DNA from: Paenibacillus sp. FSL H8-0548
GTDB taxonomy: Bacteria > Bacillota > Bacilli > Paenibacillales > Paenibacillaceae
NCBI RefSeq assembly: GCF_038630985.1
Contig: NZ_CP152049.1
Location: 5,042,501-5,106,500 of the forward strand
Direction: 5' to 3'
Length of the DNA: 64,000 nucleotides
In this document: piece after piece, positions 46,058 to 54,976 of the stretch
Numbering within the stretch: the stretch's first letter is position 1
Layout: each line of letters starts with the position of its first letter
Position numbers and translations under genes: made by a program
The notes under the pieces: model-generated
Told to the model about the DNA's origin: nothing
What the model saw: only the letters and a program-made list of their open reading frames with translations
The model's database searches: none

Positions 46058-47470
46058 ATGAATAATCCAAACAGCAAACTTTCACATACACTTTTAGAGT
46101 TTAAGGATTGTTCGGATCTTACGCATAGAAATTATCCTGAAATAGATATTGATTTAGTCTTTTTTAGTCATCAAGTGGATCAGGATAAGCTGTTTCGTGA
46201 AGTAATGAATCCTCTATTAAACGTGCAAAAGGAAGAAGTTTCTGCGCTATTAAAGCAATCACAGTTTTCATTCATTACAGATTCCAAGGTACTCATTAAG
46301 GATATTTTAGCAGGTCAAGTAGCTGTTTATTTTAATGAGGATGTATATGTAATAGATGTATTCGGAGTAGAGTCCCGCTCTGTTACTCAATCAGAGACAG
46401 AGTCAGTCATTACCGGTTCTCATGACGCTTTTACTGAACAGGCAGGAGTAAACATCGCTCTAATTCGTAACCGTATTAAGAGTTCTCATCTGAAAGTAAT
46501 TAAGTTATCTGTCGGAGAAATCACCAAAACGGACGTCTATATTTTGTATATCAAAGATATTGCGAATATGGATTATGTGGATGAGATTGTTTATAGAATT
46601 AAAAACATTGAAATTGATGCCGTATTTGATACTAGTATGCTTCTTCAGTTTATTGACGATTTTCCCTATTCGATTTTCCCGCAATTTCTTACTTCTGAGC
46701 GTCCAGAAGCAATTTCATCAAAATTAGTTGCAGGCAGAGTGGTTGGATTTGTGGATGGGAGCCCTTCAGCGTTAAGCGCACCCAACTCGTTTTTTGAGTT
46801 TTTCTCATCTTCCGATGATTATAATCAACGTTGGATGCTAGGTACAGCAAGTCGAATACTACGCCTAGTTGCACTCGCAATTACGCTGTTATTTACTGCA
46901 CTATATGTATCGATAACAACCTACCATTATGAAATGATACCCGAGAACTTGCTCTTGACCTTAACAGAATCTAGAAGTAGAGTACCATTCCCGCCCATCT
47001 TTGAAGCAATCTTCATGGAAACGACTATTGAATTACTCCGAGAAGCAGGAGCTCGATTACCAACCAAAATTGGACAAACCATTGGTATCGTTGGCGGTAT
47101 CGTTATTGGACAAGCAGCAGTACAGGCCGGATTGACAAGCAATATACTCATTATTGCTGTAGCCTCTTCTGCCATAACATCCTATGTTACGCCGTCTTAT
47201 GTTATGAGCGCATCAATTCGTCTTCTTCGGTTTGGATTAATTATTTTAGCAGGCATATGGGGGAATTTTGGTTTAGCTATAGGGATTGCTGCGATTGTCA
47301 TTCATTTGAGTGGTATTACTAGTCTCGGTTCTTCTTATCTCACTCCTGTTGCCCCCTTCCAACCGAAGGATTGGCTGGATACATTTATTATTGCTCCATT
47401 CAGATTTCTCAAGAATAGACCTACCCAAAGCAAATCACCTAATCCAATAAGAAATAGAATGAAAAAGTAA
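46058..47470 (+). CDS. Spore germination protein, GerA family (A subunit)
   Basis: 470 residues. A soluble N-terminal domain (about 1-265) is followed by four to five membrane helices. Family stretches: FITDSKVLIKDILAGQVAVY, DYNQRWMLGTASRILR, SRVPFPPIFEAIFMETTIEL, and PTKIGQTIGIVGGIVIGQAA near residue 345. A subunits form the channel-like core of germinant receptors in the spore inner membrane. The B and C subunit genes follow at once in the order A-B-C of the classic gerA operon. AGAGGTGA lies nine bases before the ATG. The germinant recognised is unknown. Confidence 0.95.
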   Translation: MNNPNSKLSHTLLEFKDCSDLTHRNYPEIDIDLVFFSHQVDQDKLFREVMNPLLNVQKEEVSALLKQSQFSFITDSKVLIKDILAGQVAVYFNEDVYVIDVFGVESRSVTQSETESVITGSHDAFTEQAGVNIALIRNRIKSSHLKVIKLSVGEITKTDVYILYIKDIANMDYVDEIVYRIKNIEIDAVFDTSMLLQFIDDFPYSIFPQFLTSERPEAISSKLVAGRVVGFVDGSPSALSAPNSFFEFFSSSDDYNQRWMLGTASRILRLVALAITLLFTALYVSITTYHYEMIPENLLLTLTESRSRVPFPPIFEAIFMETTIELLREAGARLPTKIGQTIGIVGGIVIGQAAVQAGLTSNILIIAVASSAITSYVTPSYVMSASIRLLRFGLIILAGIWGNFGLAIGIAAIVIHLSGITSLGSSYLTPVAPFQPKDWLDTFIIAPFRFLKNRPTQSKSPNPIRNRMKK

Positions 47471-47481
47471 GGATGATCCTT

Positions 47482-48561
47482 TTGAAGGAAAAATTATCTC
47501 AATTTCATGTCGCAATACTAATCTACATGATTCAAACAGGTACGGTTATTATTACGCTGCCTCGTCTTTTAGCTCAAAACTTTGGAACCAATGGCTGGCT
47601 GGCTTTGGTTCTTGTTTCTGTGATCATTTCTTTAAATCTGCTTTTAATTTCTGGTGTATATCAATTAGGAAAAGGGAAATCTATATTCGAAATTCTAGAG
47701 AAATCTATACCAAAGCTAATCCTTTATCCCTTTTATTTTACTTTGGCTACATTATGGGCACTAATCGGCTGTTTCGTGGGCAAGCAGTATATCCTTATAT
47801 TTAAAATGATTGCATTTCCTACGACAAATCCAATGATATTAAAACTAGTATTAGTTGTGCTTGCATTTTTCCTAATTATCAAGAATGTGTACAATATTTC
47901 AAAAGCAGCAACCGTCTTTTTTTGGTTCATCACTTGGATGCTGATACTCATGTTTTATTTTTATAATGATTTCCAATTCTCGAGGTTGACTCCCTTTGTT
48001 TTTAAAGAGGCTGATTTATCAATAAATGGATTTTTTACAATCTATATAGCATTTTTAGGGTATGAGCTATGTCTGCTGCTATTCCCTTACACCAACAAAA
48101 AGACCAAATTAATGAGAGCTGCTCAGATCGGCAATCTCATGGTTACCTTGAGTTATTTATATATCTGTTTTATCGCTTTCGGTTTCTATGGTCACGAGCA
48201 TTTAAAAACACTTCAGTTTCCATTGCTCAATATGATGGCATACATACAATTCCCCTTCATTCAGGGGACAGAAAATTTGCTTTATGCCTTTCTAATGTTC
48301 TCCATTATTATAACTTCAGTTATGTATTGGTGGAGTGCAAGGGTAGTAATCCAGAGAGTTTTTTCTATTAATAACAAAGCCATTACGATTATTATCCTTG
48401 CTTTCTCTTTTGGCATCTCCTTTTTTTCAGACTCATTAAATCATGCGGAAAAGTGGTTAGCGATTTTGGGGTTTACTGAATTAGGTGTGGCCTATCTGCT
48501 TCCAGTGTGCTTAATCGTTATTTTGTTAATTCAAGGAAAAAGAGGCGAGCCTAGTGAATAA
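47482..48561 (+). CDS. Spore germination protein, GerB family (B subunit, APC-type permease)
   Basis: About 360 residues with ten membrane helices, the endospore-germination permease family of the APC superfamily. The N-terminus (KEKLSQFHVAILIYMIQTGT) and FVFKEADLSINGFFTIYIAF are typical. B subunits bind the germinant. The TTG at 47482 is favoured because AAGGATGA stands seven bases upstream and family members usually begin with KEK; an ATG at 47473 abuts that site. It follows the A subunit by a few bases and overlaps the C gene by eight bases. Confidence 0.93.
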   Translation: MKEKLSQFHVAILIYMIQTGTVIITLPRLLAQNFGTNGWLALVLVSVIISLNLLLISGVYQLGKGKSIFEILEKSIPKLILYPFYFTLATLWALIGCFVGKQYILIFKMIAFPTTNPMILKLVLVVLAFFLIIKNVYNISKAATVFFWFITWMLILMFYFYNDFQFSRLTPFVFKEADLSINGFFTIYIAFLGYELCLLLFPYTNKKTKLMRAAQIGNLMVTLSYLYICFIAFGFYGHEHLKTLQFPLLNMMAYIQFPFIQGTENLLYAFLMFSIIITSVMYWWSARVVIQRVFSINNKAITIIILAFSFGISFFSDSLNHAEKWLAILGFTELGVAYLLPVCLIVILLIQGKRGEPSE

Positions 48562-49657
48562 AAATCGCTTATTGAAATGTTTGCTCATCCTCCCGATTCT
48601 ACTTATTGGCTGCAGGGACCAGCGTATTTTAGAGGAAACTGGATTCATTCAATCCATAAGCTATGATCTAGCAGAAGATGGAAAAATAAAGAATGCAATA
48701 AGTATTCCTCTTGCTAATCCTGTGATAAAAGCAAACCGGGGTTTTTTTTCAACTGTAGCAGAAAGCAGTAAAGAAGCCCGAACCATATTTGCTAGACAAA
48801 CTAATCTTATATTAGTAAGCGGACAAGCACGCCTCACTCTCTTTGGTCTTTCATTAGCAAAAACGGGGATTTGGAGTTATATGGATACGTTCATGAGAGA
48901 TCCGACTATTGCCGAGAAATTAAAAATTATAATTGTTAACGGGGACGCTGAAAGCTTGCACAAAAAAAACTATCCAGAATTCCCGCAAACAAGCAAATAT
49001 ATCGATCGGCTTATTCAAAAGGAAGTTAACAATCAAACGATATCGGATGCAACTTTGTATTCCTTTACTCGTGATTATTATGATGATGGAGTTGATCCAG
49101 TTGCTCCTATCATTAAAGATACAGGGAAAAGCATCATCCTCGATGGAATCGCTCTTTTTAAAGATGACATATATGTAGGCAAAATAAATCCAGATGATTT
49201 AATGACCTATGCTTTTTTACATGGTAAATTAGACAATGGTGAAATGAGCATGGATCTGAGCGAACAAACAAAAGATAGTAAAGCGTTAATGTTATCCTCA
49301 TTAAAAAGCTCAAGAAAAATTTCCATTAAGCATGAAAAAAACGGAAACATCAATGTAGAGGTAAGGGCTAAGGTGACAGCATCTGTAATCGAATACATCG
49401 GTGAATTAAAACTAAGTAATGATTCTGACAAAAAGAAGCTTGAGCAGGAAATTTCAATGATTACAACTCAACAAGCAAATCGCATCGTAAAACTGCTGCA
49501 GGAGAAGAACGCCGACAGTTTGGGAATAGGAACCCATGTCAGAAATAGCATGACGCATAAAGCGTGGAAATCATTGGGGTGGCCTGAGCTATATCCTCAA
49601 ATAAATGTACAATGCATAGTAAACATTAAGATCACGGATCATGGGTTTCGCTATTAA
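48554..49657 (+). CDS. Spore germination lipoprotein, Ger(x)C family (C subunit)
   Basis: 367 residues. The lipoprotein signal ends LLIGC with lipidated Cys20, then CRDQRILEETGFIQSISYDL, the usual opening of Ger(x)C proteins. A C-terminal domain from about residue 230 ends with AWKSLGWPELYPQINVQCIV. The GTG start overlaps the B-subunit gene by eight bases and follows GGCGAG. It completes a three-subunit germinant receptor. A strong terminator follows. Confidence 0.93.
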   Translation: MNKNRLLKCLLILPILLIGCRDQRILEETGFIQSISYDLAEDGKIKNAISIPLANPVIKANRGFFSTVAESSKEARTIFARQTNLILVSGQARLTLFGLSLAKTGIWSYMDTFMRDPTIAEKLKIIIVNGDAESLHKKNYPEFPQTSKYIDRLIQKEVNNQTISDATLYSFTRDYYDDGVDPVAPIIKDTGKSIILDGIALFKDDIYVGKINPDDLMTYAFLHGKLDNGEMSMDLSEQTKDSKALMLSSLKSSRKISIKHEKNGNINVEVRAKVTASVIEYIGELKLSNDSDKKKLEQEISMITTQQANRIVKLLQEKNADSLGIGTHVRNSMTHKAWKSLGWPELYPQINVQCIVNIKITDHGFRY

Positions 49658-49695
49658 AAAAAGTAGGGCGCAGCATTTCCCACGCCCTACTTTTT
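49658..49695. terminator. Terminator after the germination operon
   Basis: Perfect 13-base stem AAAAAGTAGGGCG / CGCCCTACTTTTT with a 12-base loop and A/T tracts on both sides. It serves the germination operon and the converging SpoIIP-like gene. Confidence 0.85.
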
Positions 49696-49756
49696 CTTAA
49701 CTCACAGATGGCTAGTACTTGTTTCATCTATTCAGTGAGCGTCGTCATCTTTACCT

Positions 49757-51016
49757 TTATTTATTAGATTTATAATATTCAGCGAATACATTCGCAAAAG
49801 CCTCTGCTGTAAGCAAGCTTTCTTGTAATGTATTATTGACGCCTCCCACTTCAAGCAGCAAGCTCCCATTTGAGATAGATTGATTGTATTCCCCATTTCC
49901 TTGATGGCTGCTTTTCAGTAAAATACCTCGCGATAAGCCCGGGTATTTCTTATTCAGCAGTTCAATCAATGCTTCGGCAAATTTTTTGTTCTCTTTATGG
50001 TTTGGATTAGCATCTCCAATGACAAACATAATGCGTGCGTATGATTTCCCATTAATTAAAGCCGTTGTTTTGCTGCGCGGAACGTCGGAGTCCCGATGAA
50101 TATCGAAGAAATAAGACAAGGAAGAATTCGATTGAATCGCTTGATCAACAGCTTTACGCGATATGGAGTAGGCCTGTGAGTAGCCTAATTTCTGCTCAGT
50201 CATCTTATTCGCAAAGTCAGATTCTTCTATAATAGAAGGGATTCCTTTTTTCTGTAAGCTCTGCGCCAATTGCTTGCCTACCAGCGTAATGTTCACTTTA
50301 GGGTCATCAATGGATACTCCCTTCGTGTTGCTTGAAACATTTTTCCAAGACTCACGATTATGGGTATGGTAGATGTACACTTTATTATCACTTTGGCTAG
50401 CAGTGCCCGTCTTTACAACCCAGTTGGCAACATAAGCCGTTCCACCGCTTGGCAGCGAAACCTGGTACCAATCCCCCTTCGATCCAATGATCGAATAGGC
50501 TTCCCCCACCTTTGCCTTGGCTACAATCTCGTAATTAAGGCCTGGCCCTTTGCGTAAATTAGTCGTGTCCACAATACTAACAACCGATTTCTTATCTTGT
50601 ACACTATTTTTCTCAGCAGTGCTGCTTGAATTTTGTCCAGCATTTGAAGAGATCTTGCTGCTGTCAACGACATCGGTTTCTACGACCCAATTAGCAACAT
50701 AAGCATTGCTGCTGCCTGAAAGCGATACGAGATACCAATCTCCTTTAGTTCCTACGATCGGCAACGAGTCTCCCGCCTTAGCCTTGGCTACAATATCATA
50801 ATCAAGCCCAGGTCCTTTGCGCAAATTAGTCGTATTTACAATATTAGCAACGGTTGTTTTATTTTTAATGGAATTAGACTGCACATATTGCTGTGCTCCC
50901 ACGCTGATGCTTTTTCCTAGCGAGCTGCTCTGAATAGACGCATATGCGGCATCGGCTCCTCCGGATAATAAAACAAAAACAGCAGTTCCACTCAGTATTT
51001 GATTTCGAAGTCTCAA
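49757..51016 (-). CDS. SpoIIP-like peptidoglycan hydrolase with two SH3b domains
   Basis: About 419 residues: signal-like helix, then two bacterial SH3 repeats (each with VDTTNLRKGPGLDYDIVAKA-type sequence and YVANWVV end), then a SpoIIP-type amidase/endopeptidase domain at about 220-419. Catalytic landmarks: YIYHTHNRESW, FFDIHRDS, GNGEYNQS and LLLEVGG. SpoIIP degrades septal peptidoglycan during engulfment; the standard protein has no SH3 repeats, so this may be a paralogue targeted to the wall. The TTG at 51016 is preferred because GGGGG lies about nine bases upstream; the frame extends 30 codons further without a ribosome site. Confidence 0.85.
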   Translation of the reverse strand: MRLRNQILSGTAVFVLLSGGADAAYASIQSSSLGKSISVGAQQYVQSNSIKNKTTVANIVNTTNLRKGPGLDYDIVAKAKAGDSLPIVGTKGDWYLVSLSGSSNAYVANWVVETDVVDSSKISSNAGQNSSSTAEKNSVQDKKSVVSIVDTTNLRKGPGLNYEIVAKAKVGEAYSIIGSKGDWYQVSLPSGGTAYVANWVVKTGTASQSDNKVYIYHTHNRESWKNVSSNTKGVSIDDPKVNITLVGKQLAQSLQKKGIPSIIEESDFANKMTEQKLGYSQAYSISRKAVDQAIQSNSSLSYFFDIHRDSDVPRSKTTALINGKSYARIMFVIGDANPNHKENKKFAEALIELLNKKYPGLSRGILLKSSHQGNGEYNQSISNGSLLLEVGGVNNTLQESLLTAEAFANVFAEYYKSNK

Positions 51017-51466
51017 AGCTTGCTTTCCCCCATTCCAAAAACTTACTCTACGAAATTTCGACAGCAATAAAGGAAAATCCTTCTTGACGTTAAATTCGCA
51101 GAGCAAAATCGAGAGGAAAACCTAAGTGGAAATAGCGAATTAGCTCTATAAATACTAAATAAGATAGATTCATGCATATTTCGTCTCTTCCATACCTCAT
51201 GCTCAAACATTATGCTCATTCTCCAGCAATCCTCGTAACTACTCTCCTTTAGCCTAGAGTATGAGAAGTTATTTTCGACGAGTTCAAATCTGCCTCCAAG
51301 CTAGTCTGCTTATAGCCGCAGAAAAAAGAGTATGACCGCTGCTGCCGTACGCAGCGCATTCATACTCTTAAGCCTATTTTCATAACTGACAAAACCACCG
51401 TTGCTGCTTCCTTGGCAGCAGCCATTTATAGCCTCACCTAGTATCCCCGAGCTATCGTTTGGCAAT
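51017..51466. other. Intergenic region
   Basis: About 450 bases between two minus-strand genes. It contains the terminator at 51326-51369, a small GCTGC/GCAGC hairpin near 51395-51415, and the promoter region of the SpoIIP-like gene. No further gene is visible. Confidence 0.4.
51326..51369 (-). terminator. Terminator after the polysaccharide deacetylase gene
   Basis: Outer stem AAGAGTATGA / TCATACTCTT with a second inner pairing of GCTGC and GCAGC. On the minus strand it is followed by a T tract. Confidence 0.75.
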
Positions 51467-52201
51467 TTACTGTATCGGTATATTTATCATCGTATTCATG
51501 AGCTCCGTTACGGTCACGAATTCGAAGCCGCGTTTGCTAAGCTCAAACAGTATCGTCTCTAAAGCCTTTACCGTTTGCATTGAGCCTGGAATATAATCAT
51601 GCAGCAGCACAATATCTCCGTTTCGAGCATTGTTCAACACCTTGTTGACAATTTTGTCCACACCAGGGCTCTTCCAATCGTTCGTGTCCTGATGCCAAGA
51701 CCACATAATCGTCGTGTAGCCAAGCGCTTTAGCAATTTGTATAGACTGCTCATTGTAATAGCCTCCCGGAGGGCGGAACAGCAGCGGCTTTTTCCCCGTT
51801 AGAGCCTCTAATGCATTTTCCGTTCTTACAATTTCTTCCTTAATCGTCGCTTGACTAATAGAACGCTGGAAATACACATGATTAAATGTATGATTAGCGA
51901 CCTCATGCCCTTCTGCAATCTCTCGCTTTATCGTTTCCGGGTATCGCTCAACTTTATTTCCCAAAACAAAAAAAGTCGCCTTTGCATTATATTTTTTCAA
52001 TAAATCCAATATTTTATTTGTCATTTCCGGGTAAGGACCATCATCAAAGGTTAAAGAAAGTTTTTTATCCTTGGTCGGAACCTCCCATACAATTTCGCCT
52101 CTTTGCTCATAAAAGAATCGATCTTTTTTTATCGGGATGCTGAAGCCTGCAATAAATAAGAGGATAAGCAATAAGAGTAGGCTGCGTTTGATTATGAACA
52201 C
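51467..52201 (-). CDS. Polysaccharide deacetylase (NodB domain), membrane-anchored
   Basis: 244 residues: N-terminal membrane helix (about 5-22), then a NodB/CE4 domain at about 45-235. Motif 1 is TFDDGP, motif 2 NHTFNH (metal-binding His pair), motif 3 RPPGGYY, motif 4 WSWHQDTNDW and motif 5 LLHD, so a full metal-dependent catalytic set is present. It removes N-acetyl groups from peptidoglycan or another amino-sugar polymer; the sporulation neighbours suggest a PdaA/PdaB-like cell-wall role. The GTG at 52201 is chosen because AGGAGG lies seven bases upstream. Confidence 0.9.
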   Translation of the reverse strand: MFIIKRSLLLLLILLFIAGFSIPIKKDRFFYEQRGEIVWEVPTKDKKLSLTFDDGPYPEMTNKILDLLKKYNAKATFFVLGNKVERYPETIKREIAEGHEVANHTFNHVYFQRSISQATIKEEIVRTENALEALTGKKPLLFRPPGGYYNEQSIQIAKALGYTTIMWSWHQDTNDWKSPGVDKIVNKVLNNARNGDIVLLHDYIPGSMQTVKALETILFELSKRGFEFVTVTELMNTMINIPIQ

Positions 52202-52236
52202 TATTTTTCCTCCTAGCAGCATTCAATATGTAGAAA

Positions 52237-52278
52237 GAACGGTTGGCAGCTTCCTTCCAAGGAAGCTGCCAACCGTTC
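52237..52278 (-). terminator. Terminator after the YhcN/YlaJ-like gene
   Basis: Perfect 18-base stem (GAACGGTTGGCAGC... with its complement) and a six-base loop, just below the stop of the YhcN-like gene and above the deacetylase start. The two genes are therefore separate units. Confidence 0.8.
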
Positions 52279-52289
52279 CTTTAATGCTT

Positions 52290-52913
52290 TTAACGCATAG
52301 GAGCAGTCAAAGCATCGCCGATGTCGCGAATCATAATATTAATGTCATTCGCTAATGTTTTGATCGGATGTCCGCTTGTCATATCGGTATTCATTGATCT
52401 TATTTTCTGATGCATGCCTTGATCTGAGGTCACATGAATGTCATATTGCGGATATTGTCCTTTCAAAGCGGCATAAACTTGTTTTTCAATGATTGATTTT
52501 TTGCCCACATTATCTATATCCAGACCAACAATCGCATCTTTATTATGCAATACTACAGTCGCCTTTTTCACTCCGCTAACCTTCTCAGCTCGATCAACTA
52601 ACTGCTCAGCGCCTATTGATGAATTATTGCCAGTCACGCGGCCATCCATTGTATTATTATTTATTCCATTCGGTGCATAAGCGCTATTCGGTGAGTAAGT
52701 CCCATCTGTACCATAGTTTCTATTAGTCCCATAGTGTCGGTTATCCAGCATTCTTGTACCATTAGGAACGTTCTTCGTTTCAACACGATTCAGACTGTTT
52801 TCCACTCTTCTTGTTTGTTGTTTTACGGTATGGTCTTGACTACATGCGGCTAAAGAGAAACCTAATGCGAGCACCATAACAGACGTCAATACGGGTTTAA
52901 TCGTTTTTTTCAA
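52290..52913 (-). CDS. YhcN/YlaJ-family sporulation lipoprotein
   Basis: 207 residues. The lipoprotein signal ends LAAC with Cys24, followed by an Asn/Tyr/Gly-rich low-complexity stretch (about 45-90) and a C-terminal YhcN/YlaJ domain at about 100-190 (RAEKVSGVKKATVVLHNKDA, then GLDIDNVGKKSIIEKQVYAAL). YhcN is a spore inner-membrane lipoprotein in B. subtilis with a role in spore outgrowth. The TTG start follows GGAGG by nine bases. Confidence 0.88.
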   Translation of the reverse strand: MKKTIKPVLTSVMVLALGFSLAACSQDHTVKQQTRRVENSLNRVETKNVPNGTRMLDNRHYGTNRNYGTDGTYSPNSAYAPNGINNNTMDGRVTGNNSSIGAEQLVDRAEKVSGVKKATVVLHNKDAIVGLDIDNVGKKSIIEKQVYAALKGQYPQYDIHVTSDQGMHQKIRSMNTDMTSGHPIKTLANDINIMIRDIGDALTAPMR

Positions 52914-53070
52914 TTCTGTGCACCTCCTGTTTGATGCTTATAATGTGTACTATTTACGAGCCATCATACATGGAAAAAACATTTCACCTGCGCTTGTTCA
53001 AACAAAAAAAAGAACAGCTCAACCGCAACTGCGGCTTACCGTTCCTTTTTCACATTGGAATATTCATGTA

Positions 53071-53961
53071 TTAATCCTCAACATTTGTGACGTCCACGGC
53101 GACATGCAAAATTTGCTCGCCTGTTCCGCGATATACACCCTTAACTGGCACAATATCCTTATAATCCCGTCCATGTCCAAGCTTCACATACCGTTCGCCA
53201 ACAGGGTCCATATTCGTAGGATCAAAGCTGCACCAGCCAAGGCCAGGCACGAATGCCTCCACCCATGCATGAGAGGCCTGCTCAAAATCAGCGCTTCCGC
53301 CCTGTAAATCGCCTACAAAGTGATACCCGCTCACATATCTGGAAGGTATGCCAAACGCTCTGCAGCTAGCAATCATCAAATGAGCAAAGTCCTGACAAAC
53401 GCCGCGTTTGCTCAAAAACATATCTGACGCTCTTGTCTTCACATCCGTCGCTTCCGGATCATAAATAAATTCATTGCGAATTTTGGTCGATAACGCACTA
53501 AGCCAGTCCAATACACTCAGCGGGCCGCTCTCGGTTAAGCCTTCCAGCTCATTCGCAAATTGCTCAACCTCTTCGGTAACGGCTGTGTATTCTGTCGTAA
53601 GCAGAAATTCAGTAAAGCGATTAGCCGCATCCTCTGTTTGCAGCCAGCCCCACGCCTGCTCTACTGGGCGTTTGCTTAAATATTGCGCTCTCTCCTCCGA
53701 AGAAGGCGCCTGCTTCGTTACAACGGTCATTTGAGTGCGTATCGTAAGCCGCTTATGTGGACCATTGACCGAGAAAGCATGGACACGGTTGCCGAAATAA
53801 TCCTCATACGTAAATAACGAAGCATTCGGCTCAATGGAAATGGCCTGCTGATAGCAGGATTGTCTCTCATTCGTGCTGGGTGTCAGTCTAATTTCATTGA
53901 CACTGTCCGTAACCGATTCTGCGTATTCGTACTGTGTCACATGAGATATACTCAGCTTCAT
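53071..53961 (-). CDS. Transglutaminase-like protease-fold protein
   Basis: 296 residues. N-terminal beta domain opening LSISHVTQYEYAESV, typical of the bacterial transglutaminase-like N-terminal domain, then a papain-like transglutaminase core with Cys189 in RGVCQDFAHL, His231 in ASHAWVEAF and Asp247 in CSFDPTN: a complete triad. It is the third gene after the ATP-grasp and alpha-E genes, overlapping the alpha-E stop by four bases. GGAGG lies seven bases before the ATG. This gene trio is a known conserved set, proposed to make and break amide links on a peptide or peptide-like compound; the product is unknown. Confidence 0.92.
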   Translation of the reverse strand: MKLSISHVTQYEYAESVTDSVNEIRLTPSTNERQSCYQQAISIEPNASLFTYEDYFGNRVHAFSVNGPHKRLTIRTQMTVVTKQAPSSEERAQYLSKRPVEQAWGWLQTEDAANRFTEFLLTTEYTAVTEEVEQFANELEGLTESGPLSVLDWLSALSTKIRNEFIYDPEATDVKTRASDMFLSKRGVCQDFAHLMIASCRAFGIPSRYVSGYHFVGDLQGGSADFEQASHAWVEAFVPGLGWCSFDPTNMDPVGERYVKLGHGRDYKDIVPVKGVYRGTGEQILHVAVDVTNVED

Positions 53962-54956
53962 GCGCTTGCCTCCCCCATTCGAAAAAAGGTTTTGGCAAAC
54001 GACATACCAAGCTGCTGGCAAGCATCAAGCAGATGCGCAACGATCGTGCCGCTGCGATCAATTACCATATCCTCCCGCTCGAGACAAGCCAAATCAGCCT
54101 TCACCTTGCCTACCTGACGGAGCACGCGCTCATGTGCGGTGCGCAGCTGTTTATCCTGCAGCTCGATATCCCGCATATGATCATCAAGCGTATGAAGCGC
54201 AAAATGGAGAGAACGCGGAAACGCATCATTTAGGACAACAAATTCAACGATCGCTTCAACTGAAATCCCGTCTGCATAATAACGGCGAAATGCTTGGTAG
54301 CCGCTGACAGAACGAAGCACAGCCTGCAAATAAGAATAGGCACTCGCACTATTAAAGCCCTCTCCGCTTGCCGCATTGCCTACTGCTTTTATAATTCGCA
54401 GCGTATTTTCCGAGCGTTCCAAGTAACGGCCGCATTCAATGAAATGCCATTCGTTCTCTCTGGGCATAACCGATTGACTTACACCTTGGAACAATGCCGT
54501 CCATTCCTTGATCCGCCCAAAAAACAAATGTGGAGACTCATTCAACAGGTCATCCGGCTGCTTCTCCCTCAGCCACAAATAAAAACCATTTGTCGCGTCC
54601 CACATCTCACTTGGCACCTTCTCGCGAAGCGTGCGGAGGTTGCCGCGGGCATGACTGACACAGGAGACAAGCGAGTTCGCATTATCCCGATCAAGCGTCG
54701 TATAAAAGAGGACATCTCGCTCATTATAGCTGCCATACTGCTGCTCGTAAGCTTCCCGACTGCCTAAGGCATCAACGATTCTTACCCACTTGGAGTAGGA
54801 GGGCTCGGATGCTTCTGCATTAAGCTTTCCTTCGATGCTGACCATCTCATCGTCCACCTGCAAGTGATAGTGAACATCAATCAGCCTGGCATGATTTTCA
54901 GCACGCTCCATATAACGACCAATCCAAAATAATGCCTCTGCATTCCGGTTCAGCAT
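53958..54956 (-). CDS. Alpha-E domain protein
   Basis: 332 residues, all-helical alpha-E family, opening LNRNAEALFWIGRYMERAEN, the usual start. It always travels with circularly permuted ATP-grasp and transglutaminase genes, as here. The family has no established activity. It overlaps the following transglutaminase gene by four bases (ATGA) and sits 20 bases after the ATP-grasp gene. GGAGG lies seven bases upstream of the ATG. Confidence 0.92.
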   Translation of the reverse strand: MLNRNAEALFWIGRYMERAENHARLIDVHYHLQVDDEMVSIEGKLNAEASEPSYSKWVRIVDALGSREAYEQQYGSYNERDVLFYTTLDRDNANSLVSCVSHARGNLRTLREKVPSEMWDATNGFYLWLREKQPDDLLNESPHLFFGRIKEWTALFQGVSQSVMPRENEWHFIECGRYLERSENTLRIIKAVGNAASGEGFNSASAYSYLQAVLRSVSGYQAFRRYYADGISVEAIVEFVVLNDAFPRSLHFALHTLDDHMRDIELQDKQLRTAHERVLRQVGKVKADLACLEREDMVIDRSGTIVAHLLDACQQLGMSFAKTFFRMGEASA

Positions 54957-54976
54957 CGCATTCCCTCCAAATTTAT

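Noticed and set aside
54294..54767. Plus-strand open frame of 157 codons
   Set aside because: Antisense to the alpha-E gene and without start signals.
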